From contig CM036223.1 of assembly GCA_020631735.1 (NCBI GenBank), forward strand, positions 10,082,191 through 10,146,190: a stretch of 64,000 nt of DNA. Reading direction: 5' to 3'. The stretch comes from Saccharum officinarum. Its lineage: Eukaryota; Streptophyta; Magnoliopsida; Poales; Poaceae. How positions within the stretch are numbered: position 1 is the first letter of the stretch; each line of letters opens with the position of its first letter. A model generated the notes under the pieces. It searched no databases. It saw only the letters and a list, made by a program, of their open reading frames with translations, and was not told where the DNA came from. The position numbers and the translations under genes are program-made. Positions 44,991 to 57,018 of the stretch are shown piece by piece.

Positions 44991-45822
44991 CTTTGTCACA
45001 GTTCTGACCCTCGCAATGTTATGTCTCCCCTTTTGGTTCAAACTGAAACACACATGTCAGATTTACCCCTTGTTGAATCAAAGTCCCGTTCAAAGTAGAA
45101 TGCAACCAATCTTTGGTAAGCTGGCTCCCAAAAGCATATGCCCTGATGACGATGTTGTGTGTCCACTTGCTTTGTTCATGAAACCCCCTGCAGAGCCATT
45201 AACGGAATTTCAAAAGCTTACGAGAAAACTGATGAACAATCAGAACCACCACCAAAATTGAAAACACCCAGACCACCAACCACAAGAGACGTCGCCTCCC
45301 GGAGTCACTCATGCTCCTAGGCGACGTAGACCTTAGACCGGCGTCGACGACCTACAAAACCACTATTGACCAAAACCACCCTCTATCTGCGAGAAAACTG
45401 TTAAGGACTCACCAAGGCCGCCCAAAAGACGAAAAAAAATTATGTGACGAGGAAGGGTGTCTTCCAGGCCAACTTGTCTCCTACTTTTCAGCGCCTCGGA
45501 CCGTTTCAGGTCACCGTGAAAAGCTCTCTGGCGACGTGTCACCTATTTCTCTAGATGGTCGATCCTTTTCTTTTAGCCCCTTTGCAAACCGAAAAAAGTA
45601 GCTTTTCACAACTCTCCCTCATTTCCCTCTCTCCGTCATGCGTGAATCTTGAGAAAGCTGCGCATGAAGCTGAAGCTGAGCGGTGCGAAACGAGGTCTAA
45701 CCCACATGAGTGCTGGGTCGCCAAGTTTTGAATATCAATCGGTCTCGGCAAGAGAAGAAAAAAAAGAAGGGAAGCTTAAAAGACTGGATTGGGTCATGGG
45801 CTGGGCTGTAGACATTCGTATA
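44991..45822. other. Unassigned fragment
   Basis: A plus-strand frame at 45130-45261 reads DDDVVCPLALFMKPPAEPLT then EFQKLTRKLM and looks protein-like, possibly from a transposon. I do not recognise it. The remainder is GC-rich without supported features. Confidence 0.35.
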
Positions 45823-46087
45823 GCCCTTGTTTAGTTCCCCCAATTCTCCCCCAAATTTTACTATGCAAAAAGAAGATTTCCCGTCACATCAAAATGTCGG
45901 CAAATGCATGGAGTACTAAATGTTGATGAAATCAAAAACTAATTGCACAGTTTTGTTGTACTTTGCGAGACGAACATTTTAAGCCTAGTTAGTCAAAATT
46001 TGGATAATTTTTACCAAATACAAACGAAATGCTACAGAAATTCTGATACAGTGTTTTTCTCCCTAATTCACCGAACTAAACGAGGCC
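45823..46087. mobile_element. 265-bp MITE (TTGTTTAGTT family), copy 1
   Basis: The left end GCCCTTGTTTAGTTC and the right end, read inverted as GGCCTCGTTTAGTTC, are flanked by ATA on both sides (45820-45822 and 46088-46090). The interior has CATGGAGTACTAAATGTTGA, ACTTTGCGAGACGAAC and TACCAAATACAAACGAAA. This MITE family is very abundant in panicoid grasses. It lies just upstream of the DUF6598 copy 2 promoter. Confidence 0.85.
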
Positions 46088-46124
46088 ATAATCTAAGAGA
46101 GGAGTTGAGCTTGAAATGTGGTCA

Positions 46125-46217
46125 CAGGCATGGGTTAGTGGGCCAGGCTGATAGCCATAGAGAAAAGGGAGGCCGACAGCCCATCATCGCCAAATAAGAC
46201 GACGGAGAAGATGCCCC
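46125..46217 (+). promoter_or_regulatory. Conserved upstream region of DUF6598 gene 2
   Basis: Counterpart of 10688-10770: TTAGTGGGCCAGGC, GACAGCCCATC and CCAAATAAGACG occur in the same order and spacing. The MITE boundary at 46087 lies about 40 bases upstream, so the conserved block begins directly after it. Confidence 0.55.
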
Positions 46218-48652
46218 GTGGGTGATGGAGACAGTCTCGTGATTGATTGGGGGGCCGCGCTTACAAACCCTAGATCGGCTTGTTCGGAGGCGGAGGCGGA
46301 GGCGGAGGCGGCTGCGGCTGCGGCTATGGCGGCGGCGGCGGCGGCGGCGTGGTATGAAGAGTTGCGAGAGGTCGAGTGCCTCGAGGAGTCGATCCATAAG
46401 AAGATGGCGTCCATCTCCAGGAGGTTGATGATGGCCAAGGATTTGTCAGAGGCGGAGGCGGCCAAGCTCAAGGAAGAGCACGCGTTCTTGCGAAAGCATG
46501 TTGTGCAGCTCGGCCTTGAGGTGTCGCCGAAGCCGGATTTCTCATGCATGACTGAGGCCGAGCGAGCGGCGGCGGCGGAGAGGCTGAGGAACGACGAGCT
46601 TCACTATGCGCGCCGCCTTTCGCAAGAGGGCGACCCCAGGGGTCCCGGGATGGAGGCCTGTGCTCGCATCGTGGACTTCGATCCCAAGCAGGGGGGGGCT
46701 CTACTACAGCCGATACAGCCGCGGCAACCTCTCCAACCTCGACCTCGATGAGGAGTGTAAGTCCCTTGCCCGCGGCCCTTCTTCCCTTCCTTTCAATTCC
46801 ATCCTTTCGCATGTTCCGCCACCCACCCGTTGCAGTTCAATTCTCCACCTGCAGTCCATCTATGACAGACTGATTAATTCTGCAACTAGTATTTATTATA
46901 ATATATGTGTAACAATGTGCTGAGTTGATCTGATTTGATTCCACATGCTAGAAATTGTTCCTTTTTTTTGTTCCTGTTTGGGTTTTGGGTTAATCGGAGC
47001 TAAATTTTCACTCCTGTATGGTTTTCACTCACTTCTGTATGCCTTCTGGCTCTGGCTGTGCGGATTGAGCTCCCTCCCTCCGCATTAGTTTGTACCAATC
47101 TTCAATTCAATTCCAATTAAGCATGATGATATAGATGCAACTGATGATCTAGTACATATCTCATTTCCTTTGTATTTCCACATGCATGACAGCACCCATT
47201 GGTCCGATGAGGTATATCGATTCCCCCTACAAAAGCGAGAGTGACTATTTCTGGCTGTGTACGGCTGTAAACTTCCTGTCTGTCAAGATAGCCTCTTCGG
47301 ATGTCCGCTTCCCAATCCGTGTCTACGGCACTATCATTGTCAGGGACAGCATCGATGTGAGGTTTGTTTATCACTTCCGCCGCGACAGCGACAATTGCCA
47401 ACTCATCAAATCCGAGGTACAACCAACATTCAGCATCTCCTTTTCTAGTTTGTGCATTAGCGCCTTGTTTTTCACTCGTATGGAGAAAAGAGAAAAAGAC
47501 TGATATACTACTGGCCTGACCTGACCTGTAACCAATTCCTATTTCACATGCTGGACAGTGTAACCAGGACTGTAGGCACCCTAATGCTTGCTTTCTAATA
47601 AAAATCCATACTTTCAGAAAGACACATATGCTTCTTGTTACACGTTTGTGTTTTAACGCTGCTTACACAAATAGTGATCCTGTATTTACATATTATATAT
47701 AGCACTGTTGCATCTAGAGGATCGATCCACACATCTTACTGTTACCCTAATGCTTGCTTTCTAATAAAAATCCATACTTTCAGAAAGACACATATGCTTC
47801 TTGTTACACGTTTGTGTTTTAACGCTGCTTACACAAATAGTGATCCTGTATTTACATATTATATATAGCACTGTTGCATCTAGAGGATCGATCCACACAT
47901 CTTGCTTCGGATCCCACACCATTGACATTTTCATCAGCTAGCTAGCTATATACGTACCCAGCAGCATAATAATAATTATATATATATACCGTGGCTATAA
48001 TTTTTTTTTCAGCACTGTTTATTTGTAGACATAATTAATGTGTCACTAACGTATCCCCCATAATAAATAAACCTTGCCGTAGGCTGAATCATTGATCTTG
48101 ACTGGGCCGAAACGTGGCCTCGCATTGTGTGGAGATATCTATGTGGAGACTGATCTCAAGATGAAGGATGATCTAGTACAGGACAGAGAACTTAGTAAAG
48201 GACTCATAAGCATCAGGAGCGCATCAACTGGTCCATCGGTGACGGGATACACGTTTCAGACCAAATCTCTTGCTACCAGGCTCAGTACTGTGGATGTGAC
48301 TTATACAGTCGTGGATCATGCACTGGAGGGAACTATTGCAGTTGAAGTTCTGCGGGGAGGCTTTCATGGCAAAATCGCTGCCTATACTGCCAACATGCAG
48401 TACATGCTTGTGCTTTATGATAGCAAAGAGGCTGATGTGATGACTGTTGATGATTGTGGAGTTCTCGAGCTTTTGCGACCTGTTGTATCTGTCTATGTCA
48501 AGGATTTGCTGATGATTGCTGCCCTGACCAGTGATGGTAAATCTGAGCGCATAGTATTCACTCCAAGGATAAACACCAGAGATGAATGCCCACTTGCTGT
48601 TGGTGCAACCAAGTTGCGTGTGAAGCTTTCTTGGTCAGTAATGGACCCCTGA
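46218..48652 (+). CDS. DUF6598-family protein, copy 2 (frame-disrupted first exon)
   Basis: Same three-exon layout as copy 1; function unknown. Exon 1 runs to 46756. Two in-frame starts exist, 46218 and 46326; 46326 (MAAAAAAAWYEELREVE) matches the start of copy 1 and is preferred. It has an Ala-rich start, a charged coil, KPDFSCMTEAERAAAAERL and ARRLSQEGDPRG. Exon 2 is 47193-47416 (PIGPMRYIDSPYK, VNFLSVKIASSDVRFPIRVY). Exon 3 is 48083-48652 (LILTGPKRGLALCGDIYVET to WSVMDP, TGA). Exon 1 is open until a run of 8 G at 46691-46698. There the frame is off by one from YYSRYSRGNLSNLDLDEE, giving a stop at 46751 just before the donor. One fewer G would restore continuity, so either this is a homopolymer error or the copy makes only a truncated N-terminal product. 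Confidence 0.8.
47578..47904 (+). repeat. 166-bp tandem duplication in intron 2 of DUF6598 copy 2
   Basis: ACCCTAATGCTTGCTTTCTA starts at 47578 and again at 47744. The two 160-base-plus units are essentially identical through CGATCCACACATCTT. A very recent duplication or an assembly duplication. Confidence 0.95.
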
Positions 48653-50580
48653 CTGATTTGCATAATACCCCATTGTTATAGCTATGTCTGTTTCGGTGAT
48701 GCTGTCGTCACCCTAAGTTATGCTAACTTAGTTGGACCTGATAAGTAATAGTGTGTCGGATCTGATAAGTAATAGTGTGTCGGACCTGATAAGTAATAGT
48801 GTGAGCGACTTTTCTGTATTGTGCGTGGCTTTTTATATTTGGACGCTCTTGTACCGCTGGGCTGGGCTGGTTATGCTGAATCGGTTATCTAAAATGTGTT
48901 GAGCATGCTCGATTTGAGGGAATTCCGCTGCCCAGATGACCCCACAGTCCCCCTCACCCTCCAACTACAACCACTTGGAAGCGGCACGCCGGAGGTGACG
49001 GAGACACTCCACAACCACCTTCCTCATCAGTCGGCATGCATGCTTTCAGGAACTCATTTCCATCCATGGCCCTTTTTGAAACTAACCTGCTTTGCACAGT
49101 CAAATCCTTACTTGAACGTGTACTTTTGATAAGATTTTGTGTATTTCTTTGAACATTTTTTCTTTTTGAGGAGAATTTCTTTGAACATTTGCCATGCATC
49201 CTTGATGCCGAATGCATTTCTTGAAGGAACTATTAATATTTCAAGATTCAAAGTATAACATAAAAAAGAAGAAAACTTTGTCAAATAAACTTGCAGCAAA
49301 GTACATTAAAGATTTTTATATCAAAATATAAGCTGGACAAGTTCATTTTCAGCCACCTTGTTGCTCTTGCAATGCCATCATGATTCTGGAATGGATTTGT
49401 AGTGTAGTTCTTTGAACTGATTGAAACAGACCTGTGGTTGGACTGGCAGGCATACACATACTAAGACTGTCCAAGAAGCAAGAACTAGTAACCAGAAACC
49501 CAGGCCAAGGCACGATATATATAAAGATAAAGGTTGCGCAATTTAGTATGAGTTTATCTAAGCAATAACTAAATGGCAATTAGATTTGATCTGTACGAAT
49601 CAGGGTAACTAAATTTGATCTGTCAGAATCTGGTCCGTTAAATTTGATATGTCAGAATCTGGTCTATATAAGTCAAATTTCTTGCTGACCGTCCACAACC
49701 TTCGCTACAGAGATTTTCCTTTATTTTCAGTAAGGAACTCCTATAGCTAATTGCAAATGAAAAGTTTTCGGCCATTGAAACAAAACATTCAATGATGAGT
49801 CTAGTAACATAAATTTAATGTGGCCAGATGGCCTTTTATCTATCAGCATTCATTTCAAAAAACAAAATGTTCTACTGGTACAAATTGTACTATACTTTAT
49901 GATTCCCATCAAGGGGGTTGGGAGGTGAGGGCAATAATCTTATTATGTGAAACAGTCAGCATGGAATGAATAAGACCAAACCAATTATGCTTACATAGAT
50001 CCGCGTACAATTCTGGTTATAAAATGGCATTGCATGGTTTTCCAAATGATATCATGGGGGAAGCTAGCACATAAAGCACAGCAGACAATGGGGGAAGATG
50101 GCCCCATACAGTTAGGTCCAGAGTCATTCGTGGTATGTACACTATGCCCCATACTGGTGTAAAACATGATATGACGTGAACAGTCAGCTTAGTTGTGTGT
50201 AGCAAACAAAGAAGGCGCAGGAGAGAGATCCTTTAAAAAAGACGGGAAAGTCTGACAAACTGTTGTTCTGATTATCATTCTCTGAGATTAAATTGGAGAC
50301 GTCCTGCAAAAATAATAAAAATATATAGATGTCATGTAGGAAACTACATGCCATTCATTATCTAACAATCATCAAACTTATAATTGACCACAAGTTAGCA
50401 AATATGTGCATACCACAGTTTGCCTACAATAGCTGTGATCTGCCTTTGTGGAGTCTCCCCAGTGGAGCACCTACTCATAGGTCAGTTCCTGCTAAACCCA
50501 AGGAGCCTGCCTGGAGATGTCACCTTTGTGTCAGCGGAACCAATAGATGACACATTTTCTCAATTCAAGCTATTATTAGT
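48653..50580. other. 3' flank of DUF6598 copy 2 and spacer
   Basis: At 48734-48804 a 24-bp unit (ATAAGTAATAGTGTG plus TCGGA(C/T)CTG) repeats three times. AATTTGATCTGTCAGAATCTGG-like segments repeat near 49580-49660. No gene was recognised; the right end approaches the C-terminus of the PDS5 relic. Confidence 0.6.
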
Positions 50581-50933
50581 AGCTAATCCTTTTTCTTGGA
50601 CACAGCTTCCCCAGATACCAAATGTTTGCTCCTTTTGCCTTTATCGGAGCCACTTGCATCCTGTCCCACTGATTTGCTTAATGAGGAGCAAGCTTCCCTT
50701 TCAGGAGCAGATTCATTTGATACCCTCTCAGAAACAACTGAGCATTTAGTATTTTCCTGAAATACATCAATTGATTTTAGACCATCACCAAGTTGGATGC
50801 TAGATAGTGCACAATTATACATTTGAAAGAAGATGAAAAGGAGACGTCATAGACAGGATATACCTGATGGTTATAAGGTCCATGAGCTTTAAGAATTCTA
50901 TTTACAAGCTTATTTTTACTAAACATTTTCTTG

Positions 50934-51096
50934 AAGGGCAGGCTTGGTGCAGTTGGTGAGTGCTAGCTCGCCGAGTCACCAGGTTCTAGGTTCGAAGCCG
51001 TCTCTCTGCAGAATTTCTGCGGGGTAAGACTTTGCTTCGGTTATTCCCTTCCCCAGACCCCACTCGTGTGGGAGCCTCTGGCACTGGGTCTGCCCT
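50934..51096 (+). mobile_element. tRNA-derived SINE with 9-bp TSD
   Basis: The head resembles a tRNA: A box TGGTGCAGTTGGTGAG near 50946 and B box GGTTCGAAGCC near 50990. The tail reads CCCCAGACCCCACTCGTGTG to CTGGGTCTGCCCT then T-rich. ATTTTCTTG flanks it (50925-50933 and 51097-51105). It is related to the Au-type SINEs of grasses. Removing it restores a continuous PDS5-like frame, so it landed in an exon. Confidence 0.85.
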
Positions 51097-51502
51097 ATTT
51101 TCTTGGCAACATTCTTACATTTAGAATATTGGAGTAACACAAAAGGTTAGCTATAGTGCAAAGATACTAATTTATGCTTTAAATAAGAGTGACTTACATC
51201 TGATTTTCTTTCACTACAATCCATAATAAGATGAGGGCAAGAGAATATGGTGTGGCGAATCAGACATCTTGCAATGCTTATCAAGCTCTTTTACAATAAG
51301 AAAGCCGATTTTCGAGAGAATATGCAGTGTCTTGGACAAGAGCGTAGGACATCAGTGTTGATGAAACAGTGGTAGACAAATATAGCATGTCTTTCAGTGG
51401 CCAGAAGACGTACTGGAATGATCAGAATCAATCGGATCCTCAGCCTTCTGAATACCACGGAGAATCCCTGACAGAACTGATACAAAAATGGCTGTCGACC
51501 AT

Positions 51503-51748
51503 GGGTGTGTTTAGTTCCGCGAAAAGGTGTAAAAAAAGTACTGTAGCACGTTTTGGCTTTATTTGGTAAATAGTGTCCAACCGTTGACTAATTAGGTTCA
51601 AAACGTTCGTCTCGCAAAGTACAACCAAGCTGTACAATTAGTTTTTTATTTCATCTATATTTAGTACTCCATGCATGTATCGCAAGTTTGATGTGACGGA
51701 GAATCTTTTGTTTGCACAGTACTTTTTTTTGAGGAAGTAAACACAGCC
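51503..51748. mobile_element. 246-bp MITE (TGTTTAGTT family), copy 2, inverted
   Basis: The left end GGGTGTGTTTAGTTC and the right end, read inverted as GGCTGTGTTTACTTC, are flanked by CAT on both sides (51500-51502 and 51749-51751). The interior shares TCTCGCAAAGTACAAC and AGTACTCCATGCATG with the element at 45823-46087, in opposite orientation. It lies next to a PDS5-like exon. Confidence 0.85.
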
Positions 51749-53797
51749 CATGTTCAGTTCTGCTAAAACTATCTATTTCAAATAGTTCTCTCGACATCGA
51801 CGACGATGACGACGACGACAACATAGCCTTTTGTCACAAGCAAGTTGGGGTAGGCTAGAGATGAAACCCAAAAGAGACAAAAAAAAAACATGGAGACACA
51901 TAAAAGGCACAAGACAGATAGAGGTCATGGTTTAGGCACATTGATTGCTAGTCTCCAAGCGCTCCTATTCATAGCTAAATCCTTGGAGATATTTCACTCC
52001 TTAAGGTCTCTCTTAACCGACTTGTCCCAAGTCAATTTAGGTCGACCTCTACTGCTCTTTACATTATCGACCCGCTTTAGAACCCCACTACGCACCGGCG
52101 CCTCAGGAGACCTCCGTTGGACATGTCCAAACCATCTCAACCGACGTTGAACCAATTTCTCCTCAATTGGTGCCACCCCAACCCTATCCCAAATATCGTC
52201 GTTCCGGACTCTATCCCTCCTTGTGTGCACACAAAACCAATGCAACATATGCATCTCTGCTACACTCAATTGCTAGACATGTCGCCTTTTTGTAGGCCAA
52301 CACTCAGCACCGTATAACATCGCCGGACGAATCGTCGTCCTATAAAACTTACCTTTTAGCTTCTGAGGCACCATTTTGTCACAGAGGACGCCACAAGCTT
52401 GCCGCCATTTCAACCAACCGGCTAAAATTATATGTCTAACATCTTCATCAATGTCGCCATCCTTTCGTAGCATCGATCCTAAATACCGAAAAGTATCCTT
52501 CTTGGCCACCACTTGCCCGTCGAGGCTAACGTCTCCCTCTTCATGCCTAGTCATGCTGAAATCACACCTCATGTACTCAGTCTTGGCCTTAATAAGTTTG
52601 AACCCTTTTGACTCTAACATGTCTCTATAGTTCTAACTTCCTATTAACCCCTGCCCTACTGTCATCAACTAACACCATATCATCAGCAAAGAGCATACAC
52701 CAAGGGATATCACCTTGTATGTCCCTTGTGACCTCATCCATCACCAAAGCAAATAAATAAGGGTTCAATGCTGACCCCTGATGTAGTTCTATTTTAATTG
52801 GAAAGTCACTAGTGTCGCCATCACATGTTTGGACACACGTCATCGCATCCTTGTACATATCCTTGATGAGGGTAATGTACTTAGTTGAGACTTTATGCTT
52901 TTCCAAGGCCCACCACATGACATTTCTCGGTACTTTGTCATATGCCTTCTCAAGGTCAATAAAGACCATGTGCAAGTCCTTCTTTTGCTCCCTATATCTC
53001 TCCATCAATTGTCGTAATAAGAAAATTGCCTCTATGGTCGACCTACCAGGCATGAACCCAAACTGGTTTTGAGTCACACTTGTCACTCTTCTTAAGCGAT
53101 GCTCGATAACCCTCTCCCAGAGCTTCATCGTATGGCTCATCAACTTAATCCCATGGTAGTTAGTACAACTTTGAATATCTCTCTTGTTCTTAAAGATAGG
53201 TACTAATATACTTCTCTATTCTTCAGGCATCTTGTTAGACCGAAAAATGAGGTTAAAAAGCTTAGTTAACCATACTATCGCTCTGGCGCCCAGGCATCTC
53301 CACACCTCAATGGGGATACCATCAGGGCCTATCGCTTTACCTCCTTTCATCCTCTTCAAAGCCTCTCCGATCTCTGCCTCCTGAATTCTCCTCACAAAGC
53401 GTATGTTGGTATCATCAAATGAATCATCCAGCTCAAGGGTAGGACCCTCATTTTTTCCATTAAACAACTTGTCGAAGTACTCTCTCCATCTGCCCTTGAT
53501 ATCCTCATCCTTTACCAAAAGTCGATTTGTCCCATCCTTGATGCATTTGATTTGGTTGATGTCCCTTGTCTTCCTCTCGTGGATCCTAGCCATCCTATAA
53601 ATGTCCTTCTCCCCTTCCTTCGTGCCTAGCCGCTGATAAAGGTCATCATACGTCTGACCTTTTGCTACACTCACGGCTCGCTTTGCAACCCTCTTCGCTA
53701 ATTTATAGTCCTCAATGTTGGCTGCACTCTTATCACAGTGGAGACACTTGAAATACTCCTTCTCCCTAATAACCATCTGCACCTCGTCATTCCACCA

Positions 53798-53990
53798 CTA
53801 GGTGTCTTTTGCTTCCCGTTTGCCTCCCCTACTCATGCCAAACACTTCCAAAGCCACCTTTCGAACACATGTTGTCATCTTTAGCCACATGCCACCAGGT
53901 GTCTTTTGCTTCCCGTTTGCCTCCCCTACTCATGCCAAACACTTCCAAAGCCACCTTCCGAACACATGTTGCCATCTTTAGCCACATGTC
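53798..53990 (-). repeat. 97-bp tandem duplication in the RTE LINE
   Basis: GGTGTCTTTTGCTTCCCGTT begins at 53801 and again at 53898, continuing through CTTTAGCCACATG with four or so differences. It duplicates part of the linker between endonuclease and reverse transcriptase and shifts the reading frame. Confidence 0.92.
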
Positions 53991-54904
53991 GTCTGCATCT
54001 TCTCCTTCTTCCCAAGGCCCCTCACCTAGCATCCTCTCCTTAAACGTTTGTGTTGCGTCCCCTCTAAGCTTCCACCACTTCGTTCTCGCAATCTTGGCCC
54101 GTTTATCTTGATGGACACGTATCCGAAAGCGAAAGTCTGCCACCACAAACTTGTGTTGAGGGACAACACACTCCCCAGGTATCACCTTACAATCTAAGCA
54201 CACACGTCTATCCTCCCTCTTTGTAAGGATAAAGTCGATCTGACTCGAGTGTTGTCTACTATGAAAGGTCACTAGATGGGATTCTCTCTTCATAAAGAGG
54301 GTGTTCGCTATCAATAAGTCGTAGGCCAACGCGAAGTTTAAAACATCCTCCCCCTCTTGGTTCCTACTACCATACCCGAACCCCTAGTGCACCTGCTCGA
54401 AACCTACATTAGTCGCACCCACATGGCCATTGAGGTCTCCTCCTATGAAGAGTTTCTCGCTGATAGGCATGGTACTAACCATGCTATCAAGATCTTTCCA
54501 AATCTGCCTCTTGGTGCTCTCGCTAAGACCTACCGGAGGGGCATAGGCACTTATCACATTCAGAGCCGAATCTCCAACTACCAGCCGGACTAGGATAATC
54601 CAGTCGTCTTGCCTCCTAACATCAACAACTCCATCCTTAAGGCTCCTATCGATCAAGATGCCTACCCCATTCTTACCCAATGTTGTCCCCATGTACCAAA
54701 GTTTGAAGCCAGTACCCTCCACCTCCTTCGCCTTCTGGCCCATCCAATTAGTCTCCTGAACGCATAGAATATTTACACGCCTCCTAATTGCTGCATCGAC
54801 TAGCTCTCTTAACTTATCCATTAGGGACCCTATGTTCTAGCTATCTAGACAAATCCTAATTGGCTCAGCTAGCTTCCTTACCCTTTGCACCCGTCGAGGA
54901 GAGT

Positions 54905-55095
54905 GTGAAGACCCTTGCTCATTTTTCACTACACCCGGACATAGATGTAGCGCGCCACTGAGGTTGCGACGATCCGACCCTTGCTCATTTTTCATCGTAC
55001 CTGGATCACGATACGACGCGCCACTAAGGGTATGACGACCTGGCCCTTGCCCATTTAACATCACACCCGGGTTCCGATGTAGCGCGTCGCTAATA
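54905..55095 (-). repeat. 66-bp (22-codon) triplicate repeat at the RTE 5' end
   Basis: CCCTTGC(T/C)CATTT starts at 54912, 54978 and 55044, a constant 66-base period. On the minus strand it encodes variants of KNEQGSDRRNLSGALHLCPG. Because the period is a multiple of three, the frame stays open through all three units. Confidence 0.88.
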
Positions 55096-56305
55096 GGGTT
55101 ACACCCCCAACGAATCTCTTTTGGGTTTCAACTCCATTAGAGTGGCTGTTTTTGAATGTTAGTTTGCCAAACCTAACACAACCTCCTCCTTTACCAGGGC
55201 TTGGGACCGGCTATGTTGAGATGACTCAAGAAAGTCTTTCAGTCAACATAGGCGGGGTTACAACATGGGATGTCAACAAAAAAACACATAAGAAAATTAT
55301 TGGGAGGATCAAAATTTTCTATCAGGCACCATTTAAGTGCCTAAAGGAGCTTGCAGGATCCAGAACACCAAAATAAGAGGATACCTGCAAAAATCAGGAA
55401 AGCTACTCTCATCTTCATAATACTTGGAAGAGAGTGTCCCATCATATGGTAGAGTATGGATAAAAAAATCACAGCATATGCTGGGTTCTCCACAAATTGA
55501 ATCTTTGCTTCCTGTGTTCTAATGAATGAAAAACCTTATTTACTCCTCCACCACCTCACTTAACTTGCCAACTAGGAGCAGTGCAGGGAAATGGCTTGAG
55601 CACATGCAGGTTGTATGGCTATATGAAAACTAACCAAGGTCAAAAAGAAAAGAGGACATTTACTTCAGTATCGATATCTCCGGAGCAATTTGTTGACGTT
55701 GTGCAAAAGCACATGCATATCTAAATGGGATTGGACGTTTCTTCAAGAGGCATCAAAGTTTGCAAATAAATGACTTGTGAACAGTATACAAAGGATCCTG
55801 GAAGCCAAATAAAATATAAATTACAAAAGGAGAGGTATAAATACTAAAATGCAGAGATCCTCCAACAACTGGTTTGAATATGGAACTATGAGTCGGTCTG
55901 TATAATGGTCAACGTGAAACTAATTTAATGTTGTAGATGTTGGTGCATTTTATATAAACCTGGTCAACGTGAAGTTTAACTTATGATGACAAATCTAAAG
56001 TGAACTATAATTTGGGACGGAGGTAGTAGTAAGCAAAATGAGAGGTGGCAGAACAAGAGAGACCATAGAGCAATGTCATCGAAGAGAACCTTCTCATATT
56101 TCAACAACTTCCCCAGAATATTGTTAATTCAAGCATGTGCAATACTTCTAGGTAAACAACTTCTGACAAGTGCTTTGGGACAATAAATCTATAATAATAG
56201 ACCACAAAAAAAGTCATAGACCAAAAACATAGATGCATCACTAATAGCAGCCTTGTAATGTGTTTATCCCACCCTATGCCCACATGCCAATAAAAGTAGA
56301 AGAAA

Positions 56306-56456
56306 GTTGGGTCTGGTGTGACCGGAAGGTCCCGGATTCAAGTCGCTGTGTCCACGCATTGCACAGGCGAGGGTAAGGCTTGCCACTAACACCCTTCCTA
56401 AGACCCCGCACAAAGCAGGAGGCCGGGAGCTCTCTGCACTGGGTACGCCCTTTAAA
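56306..56456 (+). mobile_element. Au-like SINE, 5' truncated
   Basis: The sequence begins around TGTGACCGGAAGGTCCCGG, with a B-box-like GGATTCAAGTC, then GCGAGGGTAAGGCTTGCCAC, ACCCTTCCTAAGACCCCGC and CTCTGCACTGGGTACGCCC. This is the body of the grass Au/ZmSINE type. The A-box end is missing. It lies within the PDS5 relic. Confidence 0.75.
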
Positions 56457-57018
56457 GTTGTTTCCACAGCAGATGCAATATGTAGAAATTATGAAGTGGT
56501 TTTTTTTTCTCGAACACACAGGAGAGCCGTGTATCATTGCATTAAAAGAAGAGAGTTACAACACACCTAAACACCCCTAAAACAACAGATTAGTTCACGC
56601 CTGATAAATATTAGAAGGCAAAAAAACGACCCGACATAGAGAGTCTAGCTATCTGAGCTAGGGGCAGTGATAAACGACCCGACCTAGAGAGTCTATCAAA
56701 CCAACTGAAAAATCTCCTAATTTATCCTCGAAGCAAGCTATCTCAAGTAACAAAAGATAACAAAGAAATCTATCTCTGATCTTGTGCTGACATTGTGGGC
56801 ACACTAGGGGTTGTCATGCTTCTTAAATGCTGATACATGCGACCCACAAAGGCATCCACAGCATGTACCAGCTGTTGAAAGTAGTTACAAGTAAGAATCT
56901 TGTCCACCTGTCAAAATCATTTTCGTTTCTTTAGTAGCTCATCCACACTATTGACTACATTTCATGTAGCATTTAGTTGTGAAATATTTTACCATCCAAG
57001 TAACAAACATAAGGGATA

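Larger units (their letters stand above)
51785..55150 (-). mobile_element. RTE-type LINE, decayed, inserted in the PDS5 relic
   Basis: On the minus strand: a repeat-bearing N-terminal region (55064-54840), endonuclease (54821-54384) with ILCVQETNWMGQKAKEVEG and FIGGDLNGHVG, linker (54329-53216) with ARTKWWKLRGDATQTFKERM, then reverse transcriptase with GGKAIGPDGIPIEVW, FGFMPGRSTIEAIFLLRQLM, VFIDLEKAYDKVPR and CMLFADDMVLV. The C-terminal part (52620-51994) has [10 protein letters not shown] and WFGHVQRRSPEAPVR. The 3' end has a GTCGTCGTCGTCATCGTCG tail near 51795-51825, the usual simple-repeat tail of plant RTE elements. In-frame stops and shifts separate the ORFs, and the catalytic-region sequence LHQGSALNPYLFAL departs from the usual QGSALSP. 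It is inactive. Confidence 0.88.

Noticed and set aside
46184..46812. Antisense open frames over DUF6598 exon 1
   Set aside because: Shadows of the GC-rich Ala-coding GCG/GGC run; the plus frame has splice sites and a homologue.
50934..51010. Possible functional tRNA gene
   Set aside because: A and B boxes are present but the cloverleaf is broken, and the body and target duplication show that it is a SINE.
55980..56030. Second Stowaway MITE ending GGGACGGAGGTAGTA
   Set aside because: Only one terminus is visible; no paired end or TA duplication could be placed, so it is at most a remnant.
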